A stretch of 64,000 nt of DNA from Microbispora rosea subsp. aerata (GCF_014647835.1 NZ_BMPY01000017.1:1-64000); one strand, 5' to 3'. Shown: positions 42,784 to 51,975, counted from the stretch's first letter. Notes: generated by a model from the sequence alone, not told the origin. Translations and numbers: made by a program.

Positions 42784-44623
42784 TTTCGATCACGTCCTGG
42801 ATGACGGCGGCGAGTTCGGCGGCCTTGAACGGGAGCCCGCGCACCCGGTTGTAGCTGATCACGTCGACGAGGAAACGGGCCCGCAGGAGCATGGCGAGCT
42901 GACCGAGGTTGATCTCCGGCAGCAGCACCTTGTCGTAGGAGCGCAGCACCTCGCCGGTGTTGGCGGGCAGCGGGTTGAGGTGGCGGATGTGCGCCTGGGC
43001 CACCTTGTGCCCGGCGGCGCGCACCCGGCGGGCCGCCGCCGCGATCGGCCCGTAGGTGGACCCCCACCCGAGGACGAGCACCCGGGCGTCCCCGTCGGGG
43101 TCGTCCACCACCAGATCGGGCACGTCGATGCCGTCGATCTTGGCCTGGCGCAGCCGGACCATCCGATCGTGGTTGTCGGGGTCGTAGGAGATGTTGCCGG
43201 TGCCGTCGGCCTTCTCGATGCCGCCGATCCGGTGCTCCAGCCCGGGCGTGCCCGGCACCGCCCACGGCCGCGCCAGCGTCTCCGGGTCTCGTTTGAACGG
43301 CAGGAAGCTCGTGCCGTCCTCGCCGTTGGGCTGGGTGGTGAACGGCACCGAGATGTCCGGCAGCTCGTCGATCTCGGGGATGCGCCACGGCTCGGAGCCG
43401 TTGGCCAGATATCCGTCCGACAGCAGCATGACCGGAGTGCGATACTTCAGCGCGATCCGCGCCGCCTCGATCGCCATGGAGAAGCAGTCCGACGGGGTGG
43501 CCGCGGCGAGCACCGGCACCGGCGACTCGCCGTTGCGGCCGAACATCGCCATCAGCAGGTCGGTCTGCTCGGTCTTGGTCGGCATGCCCGTGCTCGGGCC
43601 GGCCCGCTGCACGTCCACGATGATCAACGGAAGCTCGGTGGTCACCGCCAGGCCCACCGTCTCGGCCTTCAGCGCGATGCCCGGGCCGGAGGTCGTGGTC
43701 ACGCCCAGCGACCCGCCGAAGGCCGCGCCCAGTGCGGCGCCCACCCCGGCGATCTCGTCCTCGGCCTGGAAGGTGCGGACTCCGAAGTGCTTGTGCTTGG
43801 ACAGCTCGTGCAGGATGTCGGAGGCCGGAGTGATCGGATACGACCCGAGGAACAGCGGCAGCTTCGCCCGCACCGACGCCGCGATCAGGCCGTACGCCAG
43901 GGCCTGGTTGCCGGAGATGTTCCGGTAGGTTCCCGGCTTGAGCGTGGCCGGCTTGACCTCGTACGACACCGAGAACGACTCGGTCGTCTCGCCGTAGTTC
44001 CAGCCCGCCTGGAACGCCGCGATGTTGGCCTTGGCGATCTCCGGCTTGCGCGCGAACTTCGCCTCCAGGAACGCGATCGTCCCCTCGGTCGGCCGGTTGT
44101 ACAGCCACGACAACAAGCCGAGCGCGAACATGTTCTTGGCGCGCTCGGCGTCCTTCTTGGAGATGTCGAAGCTCTCCAGCGCCTTGACCGTCAGCGAGGT
44201 CAGCGGCACCGCGTGCAGACGCCACTCCTTGAGGGAGTCGTCCTCCAGCGGGTTGCCGTCGTACCCCACCTTGGCCAGGTTGCGCTTGGTGAACTCGTCG
44301 GTGTTGGCGATGATGTCGGCGCCCTTGGGCAGATCCGCCAGGTTCGCCTTCAACGCCGCGGGGTTCATCGCCACCAGCACGTTGGGGGCGTCCCCGGGGG
44401 TCAGGATGTCGTGGTCGGCGAAGTGCAGCTGGAAGCTCGACACCCCGGGCAGGGTGCCGGCGGGAGCGCGGATCTCCGCCGGGAAGTTGGGGAGCGTCGA
44501 CAGGTCGTTGCCGAACTGGGCCGTCTCCGCCGTGAACCGATCACCGGTGAGCTGCATTCCGTCGCCGGAGTCACCCGCGAACCGGATGATCACGCGGTCG
44601 AGTTGCTGAACCTGCTTGGTCAC
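42776..44623 (-). CDS. korA: 2-oxoacid:ferredoxin oxidoreductase, alpha subunit (fused gamma)
   Basis: A 615-residue subunit in which the gamma domain (residues ~1-185, with VIIRFAGDSGDGMQLTGDRF) is fused ahead of the pyrimidine-binding alpha domain. This begins with NISGNQALAYGLIAASVRAK, then LGSYPITPASDILHELSKHK and AEDEIAGVGAALGAAFGG, all typical of KorA. RAGPSTGMPTKTEQTDLLMA binds the partner chain. The start is GTG 44623 with GAGGAG ahead. It is the first gene of the korAB operon and is transcribed away from the nuo remnant. Confidence 0.95.
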   Translation of the reverse strand: MTKQVQQLDRVIIRFAGDSGDGMQLTGDRFTAETAQFGNDLSTLPNFPAEIRAPAGTLPGVSSFQLHFADHDILTPGDAPNVLVAMNPAALKANLADLPKGADIIANTDEFTKRNLAKVGYDGNPLEDDSLKEWRLHAVPLTSLTVKALESFDISKKDAERAKNMFALGLLSWLYNRPTEGTIAFLEAKFARKPEIAKANIAAFQAGWNYGETTESFSVSYEVKPATLKPGTYRNISGNQALAYGLIAASVRAKLPLFLGSYPITPASDILHELSKHKHFGVRTFQAEDEIAGVGAALGAAFGGSLGVTTTSGPGIALKAETVGLAVTTELPLIIVDVQRAGPSTGMPTKTEQTDLLMAMFGRNGESPVPVLAAATPSDCFSMAIEAARIALKYRTPVMLLSDGYLANGSEPWRIPEIDELPDISVPFTTQPNGEDGTSFLPFKRDPETLARPWAVPGTPGLEHRIGGIEKADGTGNISYDPDNHDRMVRLRQAKIDGIDVPDLVVDDPDGDARVLVLGWGSTYGPIAAAARRVRAAGHKVAQAHIRHLNPLPANTGEVLRSYDKVLLPEINLGQLAMLLRARFLVDVISYNRVRGLPFKAAELAAVIQDVIESD

Positions 44624-44991
44624 AGCTCCTCAGTCCTCCTTGACGCGCCCAGGCCTGCCTGCTTGTGGCACGTTGTCATGTCCATGCTAGATCCATCGGG
44701 GTCACGCTGGTTTTTCGTAGATGCGCACTTGGGGTGCGGTCTACCGGGACTTTCCACGCCTGCGGCGCGTTCCCGCTGGTGCCTCGGCCGCCGGTGGGCG
44801 GCGCACCGTCAGCCTTGCGAACCTTCAGGGCGACACAGGCCCGACGCGAGCCGGCACAGATCCAGGTGCAAGCGGGCGACGAGCATGATTCGGGTCACGA
44901 TCCTCAACTATATGCGGGGGACCCGGATGTGACCCTCAGGTGTTCACCCCTTGAGACCGGGGCGGGGCTATTCTCGAGACTGGGAGGCACT
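44624..44991. other. Divergent promoter region between korA and nuoA
   Basis: No gene is visible in these 368 bp; the frames lack codon bias. The stretch must hold the divergent promoters of korAB and of the former complex I operon. A GGGAGG ribosome site precedes the nuoA ATG. Confidence 0.6.
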
Positions 44992-45378
44992 ATGAGTGGA
45001 TATTTCAGCTCATATGCCGTGGTCGCGGTGCTTCTCTTCCTCGGTGTGGCGATCTTTGCGGGCGGTTTGTTTGTGAACCGCATGTTACGTCCCAGCCGGC
45101 CGACCCCCCGAGAAGCTCACGACGTACGAGTGCGGGGCCGACCCCGCCGGCGAGGGCTGGGCGCAGTCGCAGATCCGCTACTACGTCTTCGCGTACCTCT
45201 ATGTGGTCTCCTCTATGTGGTCTTCGCCGTGGACGCCGTCTTCCTCTTCCCCCGGGCCACCGTCTTCGCCGCCCCCGGGTACGGCATGACCACGCCGGCG
45301 GAGATGTTCGTCTTCCTCGCGTTCATCGCGCTCGGCATCCTGTACGCCTGGCGCAAGCGGGTGCCGGGCTGGACGTGA
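44992..45378 (+). pseudogene. nuoA: nuoA with two mutually compensating frameshifts
   Basis: Complex I membrane subunit A. The N-terminus (MSGYFSSYAVVAVLLFLGVA, helix 1) and the C-terminal half (LYVVFAVDAVFLFPRATVF, then [19 protein letters not shown]) are in one frame, but the conserved loop between is not. An extra C in the run at 45104-45109 shifts the frame, so KLTTYECGADPAGEGWAQSQ, the family signature, can only be read in another frame. A 14-bp tandem duplication at 45196-45223 (+2) restores the original frame. The product is full length at 128 residues but carries ~34 scrambled residues. I call it a pseudogene. Codon 32 is TTA. Confidence 0.85.
45196..45223. repeat. 14-bp tandem duplication inside nuoA
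   Basis: CCTCTATGTGGTCT occurs twice in direct succession (45196-45209 and 45210-45223). The single copy encodes the end of the conserved loop and start of helix 2 in normal NuoA, so this is a recent duplication. Confidence 0.9.
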
Positions 45379-45424
45379 CCCGGTCGGCCGCGGGGAGGAC
45401 AATGGACGGCATGGCGGTGACCGC

Positions 45425-45943
45425 ATGCCCGTAAACGATCTTCCGATGCCCACGGTGGGCCCGGCGTCCCGGCTGGCGCCCAAGCCGATGAAGTTCGTGC
45501 TGAACTGGGGCCGTCGCTACTCGCTGTGGGTCTTCAACTTCGGGCTGGCCTGCTGCGCCATCGAGTTCATCGCCACGTCGATGAGCAGGCACGACTTCAT
45601 CCGCTTCGGGGTGACCCCGTTCGCCGACGGCCCGCGGCAGGCCGACCTGATGATCGTGTCCGGCACCGTGACGGACAAGATGGCTCCCGCCGTACGCCGG
45701 CTGTACGAGCAGATGCCCGACCCCAAGTACGTCATCTCGTTCGGCGCCTGCTCCAACTCGGGCGGGCCGTACTGGGACTCGTACTGCGTCACCAAGGGCG
45801 TCGACCAGATCATCCCGGTGGACGTGTACGTCCCCGGCTGCCCGCCGCGCCCCGAGGCGCTGCTCCACGGGATCATGAAGCTGCAGGAGAAGATCGCGGG
45901 CGAGACGCTCGAGGACCGCTACGTGCCGGAGGCGGACGCATGA
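45425..45943 (+). CDS. nuoB: NADH-quinone oxidoreductase subunit B (second copy type)
   Basis: A 172-residue subunit that holds cluster N2, the last iron-sulfur centre before quinone. The cluster ligands are intact: the CC pair in [20 protein letters not shown], Cys in [15 protein letters not shown], and Cys in [16 protein letters not shown]. It appears fully coding. The partner subunit NuoD, which shares the quinone site, is not found in the window, so NuoB and NuoC have no visible local partner and may be relics or may work with the main complex. Confidence 0.92.
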   Translation: MPVNDLPMPTVGPASRLAPKPMKFVLNWGRRYSLWVFNFGLACCAIEFIATSMSRHDFIRFGVTPFADGPRQADLMIVSGTVTDKMAPAVRRLYEQMPDPKYVISFGACSNSGGPYWDSYCVTKGVDQIIPVDVYVPGCPPRPEALLHGIMKLQEKIAGETLEDRYVPEADA

Positions 45944-46473
45944 GCGCCGTCGAGGCCGTGCGCGAGCGGTACGGCTCGCGCGTCACCGACTCCCTCGGCC
46001 AGGACGTGCTCGACGTGGACCCCGGCGAGTGGGTCGAGGCGCTGGCGTTCGCGCGCTCGGCCGGGTTCGAGTTCTTCGACTGGCTGACCGCCGTGGACGA
46101 GCCGCCCGAGGCGTTCGGCGTCGTGGCCCACGTGTTCGATCCGGCCGCGTTCGCGCACCTTCTCGTGCGCACCCGGGTGCCGCGCGCGGACCCCCGCCTG
46201 CCGACCGCCACCGGCGTCTTCCGCGGGGCGAACTGGCACGAGCGGGAGACGTACGAGATGTTCGGGGTCGTCTTCGACGGCCACCCGGACCTGCGCCCGC
46301 TGCTGCTGCCCGACGGCTTCGAGGGCCACCCGCTGCGCAAGGACTTCGTGCTGGCCGCCCGGGTCGCCAAGGCGTGGCCCGGCGCCAAGGAGCCGGGGGA
46401 GTCCGACCACGGCCCGCCGAGCCGCCGCAGGATGCTGCCGCCTGGCGTGCCACCCGATTGGGCCTCCGGCTGA
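45940..46473 (+). CDS. nuoC: NADH-quinone oxidoreductase subunit C
   Basis: A 177-residue hydrophilic subunit of the complex I connecting module. The family signature [20 protein letters not shown] and [20 protein letters not shown] are intact near residues 95-140. The start overlaps the nuoB stop by 4 bp, so both are coupled. The C-terminus ([19 protein letters not shown]) is shorter than in fused NuoCD proteins. The frame is undamaged even though the genes on both sides of the nuoBC pair are broken. Confidence 0.9.
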   Translation: MSAVEAVRERYGSRVTDSLGQDVLDVDPGEWVEALAFARSAGFEFFDWLTAVDEPPEAFGVVAHVFDPAAFAHLLVRTRVPRADPRLPTATGVFRGANWHERETYEMFGVVFDGHPDLRPLLLPDGFEGHPLRKDFVLAARVAKAWPGAKEPGESDHGPPSRRRMLPPGVPPDWASG

Positions 46474-46483
46474 GCGGGGCGCC

Positions 46484-46985
46484 ATGGCCGGGATGCTCGA
46501 CGTCGCGCCAGCGTGGCGATGGCCGCGGGCACGCTGTCCCTCCAGGGCATCGCCGAGCAGTGGCGCTGATGGTGGGTGCCCTGGCAGGCGATCGGCGCCT
46601 TCGTGTTCTTCGTCGCCGGGCTGGCCGAGCTGCGCCGGCCGCCGTTCGACAGGCCGATCGCGGAATCCGAGATCTCATGGGCCCGATGACCGAGTACGCC
46701 GGGTTCCGCTTCGCTCTGTTCATGCTGGCCGAGTACGCGGGGATCGTGGTGCTGTCCGCGCTGACGACCGTGCTGTTCCTCGGCGGCTGGCAGGGGCCCC
46801 TGCTGCCCGGCCCGGTGTGGACGCTCCTGACGGTCTTCGCCCTGGCCTTCGTCGTCATCTGGGTGCGCGTCAGCTATCCGCGGCTGCGCGAGGACCAGCT
46901 GCAGAGGTTCGCCTGGACCGTCCTGGTGCCCCTCGCGCTCCTCCAGCTCGCCCTCACCGGCGTCGTACGTGTTTTGATCGCCTGA
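46484..46985 (+). pseudogene. nuoH: nuoH remnant with large deletion, stop and frameshift
   Basis: The start (MAGMLDVA) matches the beginning of complex I subunit H, but after eight codons the sequence jumps to the C-terminal third in another frame (MAAGTLSLQGIAEQW). A TGA at 46567-46569 interrupts it, and WVPWQAIGAFVFFVAGLAEL and RRPPFDRPIAESEISW continue in that frame. A missing G near 46678 then shifts to the frame of GPMTEYAGFRFALFMLAEYA, which runs to the natural end at 46985. About 200 residues of a normal ~320-residue NuoH are lost. The final helices look intact, but no functional proton channel can be made. Confidence 0.85.
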
Positions 46986-46991
46986 GCACGG

Positions 46992-47324
46992 TCACAACGG
47001 GCACTTCCACCCCGGCCACCCCGCCGTCGCCTCGTCCTCCCACTCCTGCAACGTCTTGCCCGCATAAACGGTGTCGCGATGGCCGCTCACCCAGACAGTG
47101 AAGGTAGCGTCCGGGACGACCTGGCCGTTCTTGTACCAAGAATGGCCTTTGACCTCTTCTCGAGGCACGAGTCCATGGTCGATGAGGCACTGTGCGACCG
47201 CCACGAGTGCGGGTCCTCGGCGTGTGATATCGCTTTCGTGCTTCTGTCTGCTGTCCTCATTACAGCCCACGAGAGCGAGGAGGAGCGCCGCTGCCACTGC
47301 AGTGCGCCGCAGGCGTCCAGTCAT
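46992..47324 (-). CDS. Small lipoprotein, paralogue of neighbour's C-terminal domain
   Basis: A 110-residue lipoprotein starting at ATG 47324 inside the end of the upstream gene (4-bp overlap). The signal is MTGRLRRTAVAAALLLALVG with the lipobox Cys directly after. The mature part (residues ~45-110) aligns by eye with the C-terminal ~60 residues of the 660-residue protein encoded upstream: LIDHGLV against LIDAGVL, then NGQVVPDATFTVWVSGH against NGRLRPDASFTSWLSRH, and LQEWEDEA against LEDWIKEA. The family is not known to me. The relationship suggests an exported partner, inhibitor or immunity-like protein. It ends 7 bp from the nuoH remnant. Confidence 0.75.
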   Translation of the reverse strand: MTGRLRRTAVAAALLLALVGCNEDSRQKHESDITRRGPALVAVAQCLIDHGLVPREEVKGHSWYKNGQVVPDATFTVWVSGHRDTVYAGKTLQEWEDEATAGWPGWKCPL

Positions 47325-49303
47325 TGCTGCAACCTCATCGCCAGCTGGGCCTCCTTGATCCAATCCTCGAGCCTCCGGCCGCCGTACCGGGTTTCGGCGT
47401 GTCTGCTGAGCCAGCTCGTGAACGAAGCGTCAGGCCGCAGGCGCCCGTTGACGAACCATGTCGCGTTCTCGGGAGGGTGCAGCACACCGGCGTCGATCAA
47501 CCCCTGCACAACCGGCAGCTCTACATGGAGGACCTGCTTTCTGAAACTGGCGGCGTTGTCCTGCAGGGCCTTCCATTTGTGATCGGTGTCTATCGCTTTG
47601 TCCAATATCGGCGCTCCGGCTCCGGTGAGGAACTGCGCCATGACACCCGGACCCCATGTCTTCTCGAAGTTCAGTGCGCCGAAACCACCGGTGAACATCG
47701 CGAGGAGCATCTGGTTTCGTTCCGCTTGCTCGTCCTGCCGACTGTGCTCGGCGAAGTTCTGGTCCGCCTGAGTGCGCTCCACGAGGCCATAAAGGCCGGC
47801 CATCTCGCTCAGGTAGTCGGCGTCGGACGGGTCCTTGACGGTCGCGGCCACGGCTGCGGACACCCTGGTGTCCATCAGTGCTTTGAACGTGGCGTACTCC
47901 TTCGCCCCGCGTAGAGCCTGCGGGAAGAACAACTCCAGGTGAGAGCCGTCGGCGATGGCCACCCATGGGTTGCCGTCCTGGTTGCCGAGTGGGATCACTC
48001 CCGACCCGTAAGGTCTTCCCGCGCTCATCGCGAAGTCGGGCAAATAGCGTGCTGCCATGTAGGTCAGCGAGGCGCGAATCGCGGTGGGAAGAACGCGTTC
48101 GGTATTCGCGGTGGCGAACTCGGCGGTGGCTTGGACGATGTGGACGACGGACCAGGCGGATTCCTTGGCGTCGGCGGAGGTGCCGCGCTCCGCGGAGACG
48201 GCGGCCTTGAGGAAGGCCGCGGTGGGCGCGGAGAGGTCCATCTGCCCGGTGGGGGGAAGCGTGCCGCCCGGGTGGACGTACGAGCTCAGGAAGGGCCCCG
48301 GGTCGTAGCCGGGGGTGTGCCAGGAGTCGTCGACGAGCATGCGGGCGTACTTGAGGCCGGTGGCCTGGTCACCCAGCACGTGCCGGGCGGCCATGCCGTT
48401 CTCCGCGGCCCGCTGGAGGACGGCCCCCACGGCGTCGTACTCCGCCATGAGCTGCTGGTGACGTGATGCGTCGGCCTCGGTCTCCAGCTTGCCGCGGGCG
48501 GGCGGCCAGATCTCCTTGCCGGCGGCACGGGCGTCGAGCATGGCGCGGGTCAGGTCGGCGAGCAGGTGGGAGTCCCATGACTTGCCCTCGGGGCCGAACT
48601 TCACCAGCATGCCGACCGACCAGGGGTCGGAGTTCCCGGTGAGGGCGGCGCGGGTCGCGGCGGACAGCAACGGGCGGCGGTCCTTGCCCGTGCCGACGCG
48701 CATCTGGCTGGCGGCGGCCAGGGACGCCCCGAGCGCCCGCAGCACGCTCACGCTCTCCGCGCTGAACAGCGTGCTTCCCGATCGTTCGTACAACGCACGG
48801 GCGGCGCGCAGCGCGAGCGGGCCGGCCTCCGCCCAGAAGGCCGCCTGGTGGTCCTTGTCGGCGAGGTGCCGCCGCAGGCTCTCCGACAGCTCGAGGAGGG
48901 TGGTGCGGGCGTCCTCGGGGTTCTTCGCCGCGAGTGCGGCGGTCAGCGCCTGCGCGTCCCGCTTGCCCTGGTTTCCGCTCTGTCCCGTGGCCTCCCAGTC
49001 GAGCCGTACGGTGGGCGGGCGGTTGAAGGTGAGGCCGGGAATACCGGGCGTGCGGCCCAGCGCGCTCCAGCCCTGCTCCCTCGCCAGTTCGTACGCCCTG
49101 GTCGTGCGGGCGTCCATGTCGCGGACGTCGTCGAGCGCGGCGGCGATCAATCCGGGTAATGAGGTGAGTGCGACTTCGCTCCCCCATTTCTGCATTTTCT
49201 GCTGTATGAGGGGGCTATGCCGGGCCAGCAGTTCGTGTAGCTGTTCCAGCCTTTTGGTCAGCTCCTTGAGATTGTCGGGATCGACTCCGACGAAATCCCC
49301 CAC
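47321..49303 (-). CDS. Large WXG100-associated protein (660 aa), unrecognised
   Basis: A 660-residue protein, GTG start 49303 with GGAAGGA ahead. The N-terminal ~100 residues are a helical hairpin in the style of long ESX/WXG100-type substrates: DPDNLKELTKRLEQLHELLA, then LIQQKMQKWGSEV and DDVRDMDARTTRAYELAREQ. The middle (~110-560) is all helical, without membrane segments or known catalytic motifs. Residues ~590-655 form a separate domain paralogous to the lipoprotein encoded next. No signal peptide is present, consistent with ESX-type export, but no secretion ATPase lies in the window. It may be a secreted effector or surface protein. Confidence 0.75.
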   Translation of the reverse strand: MGDFVGVDPDNLKELTKRLEQLHELLARHSPLIQQKMQKWGSEVALTSLPGLIAAALDDVRDMDARTTRAYELAREQGWSALGRTPGIPGLTFNRPPTVRLDWEATGQSGNQGKRDAQALTAALAAKNPEDARTTLLELSESLRRHLADKDHQAAFWAEAGPLALRAARALYERSGSTLFSAESVSVLRALGASLAAASQMRVGTGKDRRPLLSAATRAALTGNSDPWSVGMLVKFGPEGKSWDSHLLADLTRAMLDARAAGKEIWPPARGKLETEADASRHQQLMAEYDAVGAVLQRAAENGMAARHVLGDQATGLKYARMLVDDSWHTPGYDPGPFLSSYVHPGGTLPPTGQMDLSAPTAAFLKAAVSAERGTSADAKESAWSVVHIVQATAEFATANTERVLPTAIRASLTYMAARYLPDFAMSAGRPYGSGVIPLGNQDGNPWVAIADGSHLELFFPQALRGAKEYATFKALMDTRVSAAVAATVKDPSDADYLSEMAGLYGLVERTQADQNFAEHSRQDEQAERNQMLLAMFTGGFGALNFEKTWGPGVMAQFLTGAGAPILDKAIDTDHKWKALQDNAASFRKQVLHVELPVVQGLIDAGVLHPPENATWFVNGRLRPDASFTSWLSRHAETRYGGRRLEDWIKEAQLAMRLQQ

Positions 49304-49327
49304 GGCGATCCTTCCCGATGCGGCGGC

Positions 49328-49588
49328 CTACGATGCGGCTCTGCGGCGCTCCGCCTCCTCCACACGGGCGATCAGGCGCGGCTGCTCGGCGAGCACGGCG
49401 TCGAACAGCCTGGTGAGCTGGGTCTTCCGGGCGTTCCAGCCGGCGGCCCAGCCGTCCGCCGCCGGGCCCCGCCAGGTGTGGTCGCCGAACATGGCGGGGA
49501 CGGCGGTGAGTGCCTGCAGGATCTCCCGTACGGCGGTCGCGGCCGCGGCCATGTCCGCCCTGCATTCGGCGATCTCGGGTGACGTCAC
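49328..49588 (-). CDS. WXG100-like small helical protein
   Basis: An 86-residue protein of two predicted helices. The first (CRADMAAAATAVREILQALT) and second (GWAAGWNARKTQLTRLFDAV) flank HTWRGPAADGW, a W-x-G turn as in WXG100/ESAT-6 family proteins. It lacks a clear YxxxD/E export tail at the C-terminus. It lies 24 bp before the 660-residue protein, the usual arrangement of a small ESX partner ahead of a large ESX-associated protein. Confidence 0.75.
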   Translation of the reverse strand: MTSPEIAECRADMAAAATAVREILQALTAVPAMFGDHTWRGPAADGWAAGWNARKTQLTRLFDAVLAEQPRLIARVEEAERRRAAS

Positions 49589-49687
49589 CGGCCCTCCCGT
49601 TTCTCACGCTGACGCACCATCAAGCCTAAGGAAACACCGATGGTTCAGCCAGGGATATGCGTGACGACAATCGGGATTATCAAATTG

Positions 49688-50593
49688 CTATGGGAGGAAA
49701 AGGCCATATTCGGCGAGGTCGGCGGTGAGATGCGGGGGCAGGGACGCGGCGGCCGAGAGGTCCTCGGCCGAGACGAAGCCGCCGACCTCGTCGCGTACGC
49801 GCACGATCTGCTCGGCGAGCGCGGGTGTCAGGCCGGGCAGGGTCGCGATCACGGAGGCGGGGGCGCGGTTGACGTCGATCAGACCGCCGTCGTCGTACTG
49901 CCTGGGCAGGTCGGGGCGCCCGATCCGCAGCTCGCGTGCCATGACCGGGTCGCGCTCCGCCAGCTCCCTGGCCTGCTGCCGCAGGCCGCGGCGATACTGC
50001 GCGACCGCGAGCGCGTGCTCGTTCGCGGTCGAGTACGGCTCGGCGCCGTCGAAGACCTGCCTCCTGACCGCGAGGGAGTGCACGGTGCCGACCAGCCAGG
50101 GGGTCAGCATGCAGATGATCATCACAACGGGCACCAGGTCTGGTTCGTTGTCGCCGTATGCCTCGGCCAGGTGGATCCACAGGCCGGTGGCCGCGGCGTA
50201 CCCGGCCGAGGCGAGCCCGTACCACACGCTGCGCTTGCGGATGGCGGCGTACAGCATGGTGAGAGGGGTGCCGAAGCCGCAGGTGTACAGCGGGGCGAGC
50301 GCCCACAGGAAGCTGGCGGGGCTGATGGGCCGCGCCACGGGCGGCATGGGCGGTTGCGCGGGCGGCATCGGCGCCTGCGGGTGTGACGCGGGTGGCCGCG
50401 CGGGCTGTACGTGCGGCGGCACATGTGGTGCCGCGGGCGGCTGCGGGGGCGGCGGCGGATAGACGCCGTCGGGACGTGGCTGCCCCTGCTGCCCGTAGGG
50501 CCCCTGCTGCCTCTGCCGACCGTAAGGTCCCTGGGCTCCGGAAGGTCCCTGGGCTCCGGGCGGGTTACCTCCTGGTCCGCCATAGCCGTTCAT
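49688..50593 (-). CDS. Membrane protein with ComEA-like helix-hairpin-helix domain
   Basis: A 301-residue protein. Residues 1-100 are a Gly/Pro/Gln-rich disordered region. Two membrane segments lie near residues 105-130 and 155-175 or so ([20 protein letters not shown] and [17 protein letters not shown]), and a helical stretch follows. The C-terminal ~65 residues form a helix-hairpin-helix domain: [20 protein letters not shown], then [19 protein letters not shown], typical of ComEA-like DNA-binding modules. It is preceded by its own promoter region and faces away from nuoI. Whether it belongs with the WXG100-type cassette is not clear. Confidence 0.8.
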   Translation of the reverse strand: MNGYGGPGGNPPGAQGPSGAQGPYGRQRQQGPYGQQGQPRPDGVYPPPPPQPPAAPHVPPHVQPARPPASHPQAPMPPAQPPMPPVARPISPASFLWALAPLYTCGFGTPLTMLYAAIRKRSVWYGLASAGYAAATGLWIHLAEAYGDNEPDLVPVVMIICMLTPWLVGTVHSLAVRRQVFDGAEPYSTANEHALAVAQYRRGLRQQARELAERDPVMARELRIGRPDLPRQYDDGGLIDVNRAPASVIATLPGLTPALAEQIVRVRDEVGGFVSAEDLSAAASLPPHLTADLAEYGLFLP

Positions 50594-50746
50594 GGTCCAG
50601 ACAATACGTTTTTGTTGGTCTCTGTGCGTGATCTTTCTCCCCACAATTTGTGGATAACTTTGGGGATAGCGGTGTGGACGATGTGGAAAACCCGGAGGAC
50701 GGAGGTGCGCGTTCACGCACCGCCGCTAGTGCGCGATGATGAACGT

Positions 50747-51562
50747 GTGGGGCACATACCAGGAGAAGGGCTGGCCAAGGGCCCGGCCGTGACCATGCGG
50801 CACATGCTGCGGGAGTCGGAGACGCGGCAGTATCCCGAGGTCCGCCCCGACCTGCCCGCCCGCAGCCGGGGTGTGATCGCCCTGGTGGAGGAGAACTGCA
50901 CGGTCTGCATGCTCTGCGCCCGCGAGTGTCCCGACTGGTGCATCTACATCGACTCCCACAAGGAGACCCTGCCGGCGCCCGAGGGCGGCCGTCCGCGCGC
51001 CCGCAACGTGCTCGACCGCTTCGCGATCGATTTCTCGCTGTGCATGTATTGCGGCATCTGCATCGAGGTGTGCCCCTTCGACGCGTTGTTCTGGTCGCCG
51101 GAGTTCGAGTACGCCGAGTACGACATCCGCGACCTCCTGCACGAGAAGGACAGGCTGAGCGGGTGGGCGGCCACCGTGCCACCGCCCCCGGCGCACGAGG
51201 CCGGTGCCGAGCCGCCGAAGGAACTCGCGGCCGGTTCCCGCCCCGCGTCGGCCGCCCGGCGTACGGCACCGCCCGCACGGGTGCAGGGACCCGCCGAGGG
51301 CGCGTCCGCGGCACAGGAGGCGGCGCGGGAGACGGCGGCGCCGGAAGCGGGGCGGGACACGACGCGGGGGACCGCGCGCGAGGCCGCGGGGAGACCGGCG
51401 GCTGAACCCGTGAAGGGACCCGTGGGCCGCCCGCGGCGCGAGCCGCCGAGGGTCATGCGTGACATCCGCTCCATCCGGCCGCCGGGCTCGCTGCCCAAGA
51501 AGACCGGACCGTCGTCGGACAAGTCGCCGGAGAAGAAGGACGGGCCAGAGGGGGAGCGATGA
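50747..51562 (+). CDS. nuoI: NADH-quinone oxidoreductase subunit I with long tail
   Basis: A 271-residue ferredoxin-like subunit. The N-terminus ([20 protein letters not shown]) matches actinobacterial NuoI, and both 4Fe-4S motifs are intact: [17 protein letters not shown] and [20 protein letters not shown]. The fold ends near residue 150; the last ~120 residues are an Ala/Pro/Arg/Glu-rich disordered tail that most NuoI proteins lack. GTG 50747 is chosen by alignment to the family start. In the nuo remnant it stands alone between the WXG100-type cassette and the broken nuoJ. Confidence 0.9.
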   Translation: MGHIPGEGLAKGPAVTMRHMLRESETRQYPEVRPDLPARSRGVIALVEENCTVCMLCARECPDWCIYIDSHKETLPAPEGGRPRARNVLDRFAIDFSLCMYCGICIEVCPFDALFWSPEFEYAEYDIRDLLHEKDRLSGWAATVPPPPAHEAGAEPPKELAAGSRPASAARRTAPPARVQGPAEGASAAQEAARETAAPEAGRDTTRGTAREAAGRPAAEPVKGPVGRPRREPPRVMRDIRSIRPPGSLPKKTGPSSDKSPEKKDGPEGER

Positions 51563-51975
51563 CCTCCCGGGCGCCGGGGTCGTTGCCGCCCTCGGGGCCG
51601 GAGATCGTCTTCCTGCTGCTCGGTGTCGTCGCCGTCGGCTCGGCCTGCTGGTCGTCACGACCAGGCAACTCGTCCACGCGGCGCTGTGGCTGGTCGTCTG
51701 CTTCGGCGCGCTCGCGGGCGGCTACCTGGTGCTGACCGCCGAGTTCGTCGCCCGGGTGCAGGTGCTGATCTACGTGGGCGCGGTCGTGGTGCTGCTGCTG
51801 TTCGGCATCATGCTGACCCGTGCGCCCATCGGGCCCTCCGGCGGCCTCGATTCCTGCAACCGGCGGGCCGCCGTACTGGTCGCCGTCGCGACCGCCGCGG
51901 TCCTCGTCAGCGTGGTCGTCACCGGTTTCCGCACCGCGTACGCGCCGCTCCGCCCCGGCCAGGGCGCGGCCGAGG
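51559..51975 (+). pseudogene. nuoJ: nuoJ, frameshifted and truncated
   Basis: Complex I membrane subunit J. The ATG overlaps the nuoI stop. The first helix (GPEIVFLLLGVVAVGSA) is in frame, but a missing C near 51645 shifts the frame; the rest continues as LLVVTTRQLVHAALWLVV, then FVARVQVLIYVGAVVVLLLF and GIMLTRAPIGPSGG in the next frame. Similarity ends near 51970, and the expected C-terminal ~80 residues and the following nuoK to nuoN genes are absent. The downstream gene htpX begins within 100 bp. Confidence 0.85.

Noticed and set aside
46567-46569. TGA in the nuoH remnant as a recoded codon
   Set aside because: The gene also has a large deletion and a frameshift, so an ordinary nonsense mutation is far more likely, and no recoding element is visible.
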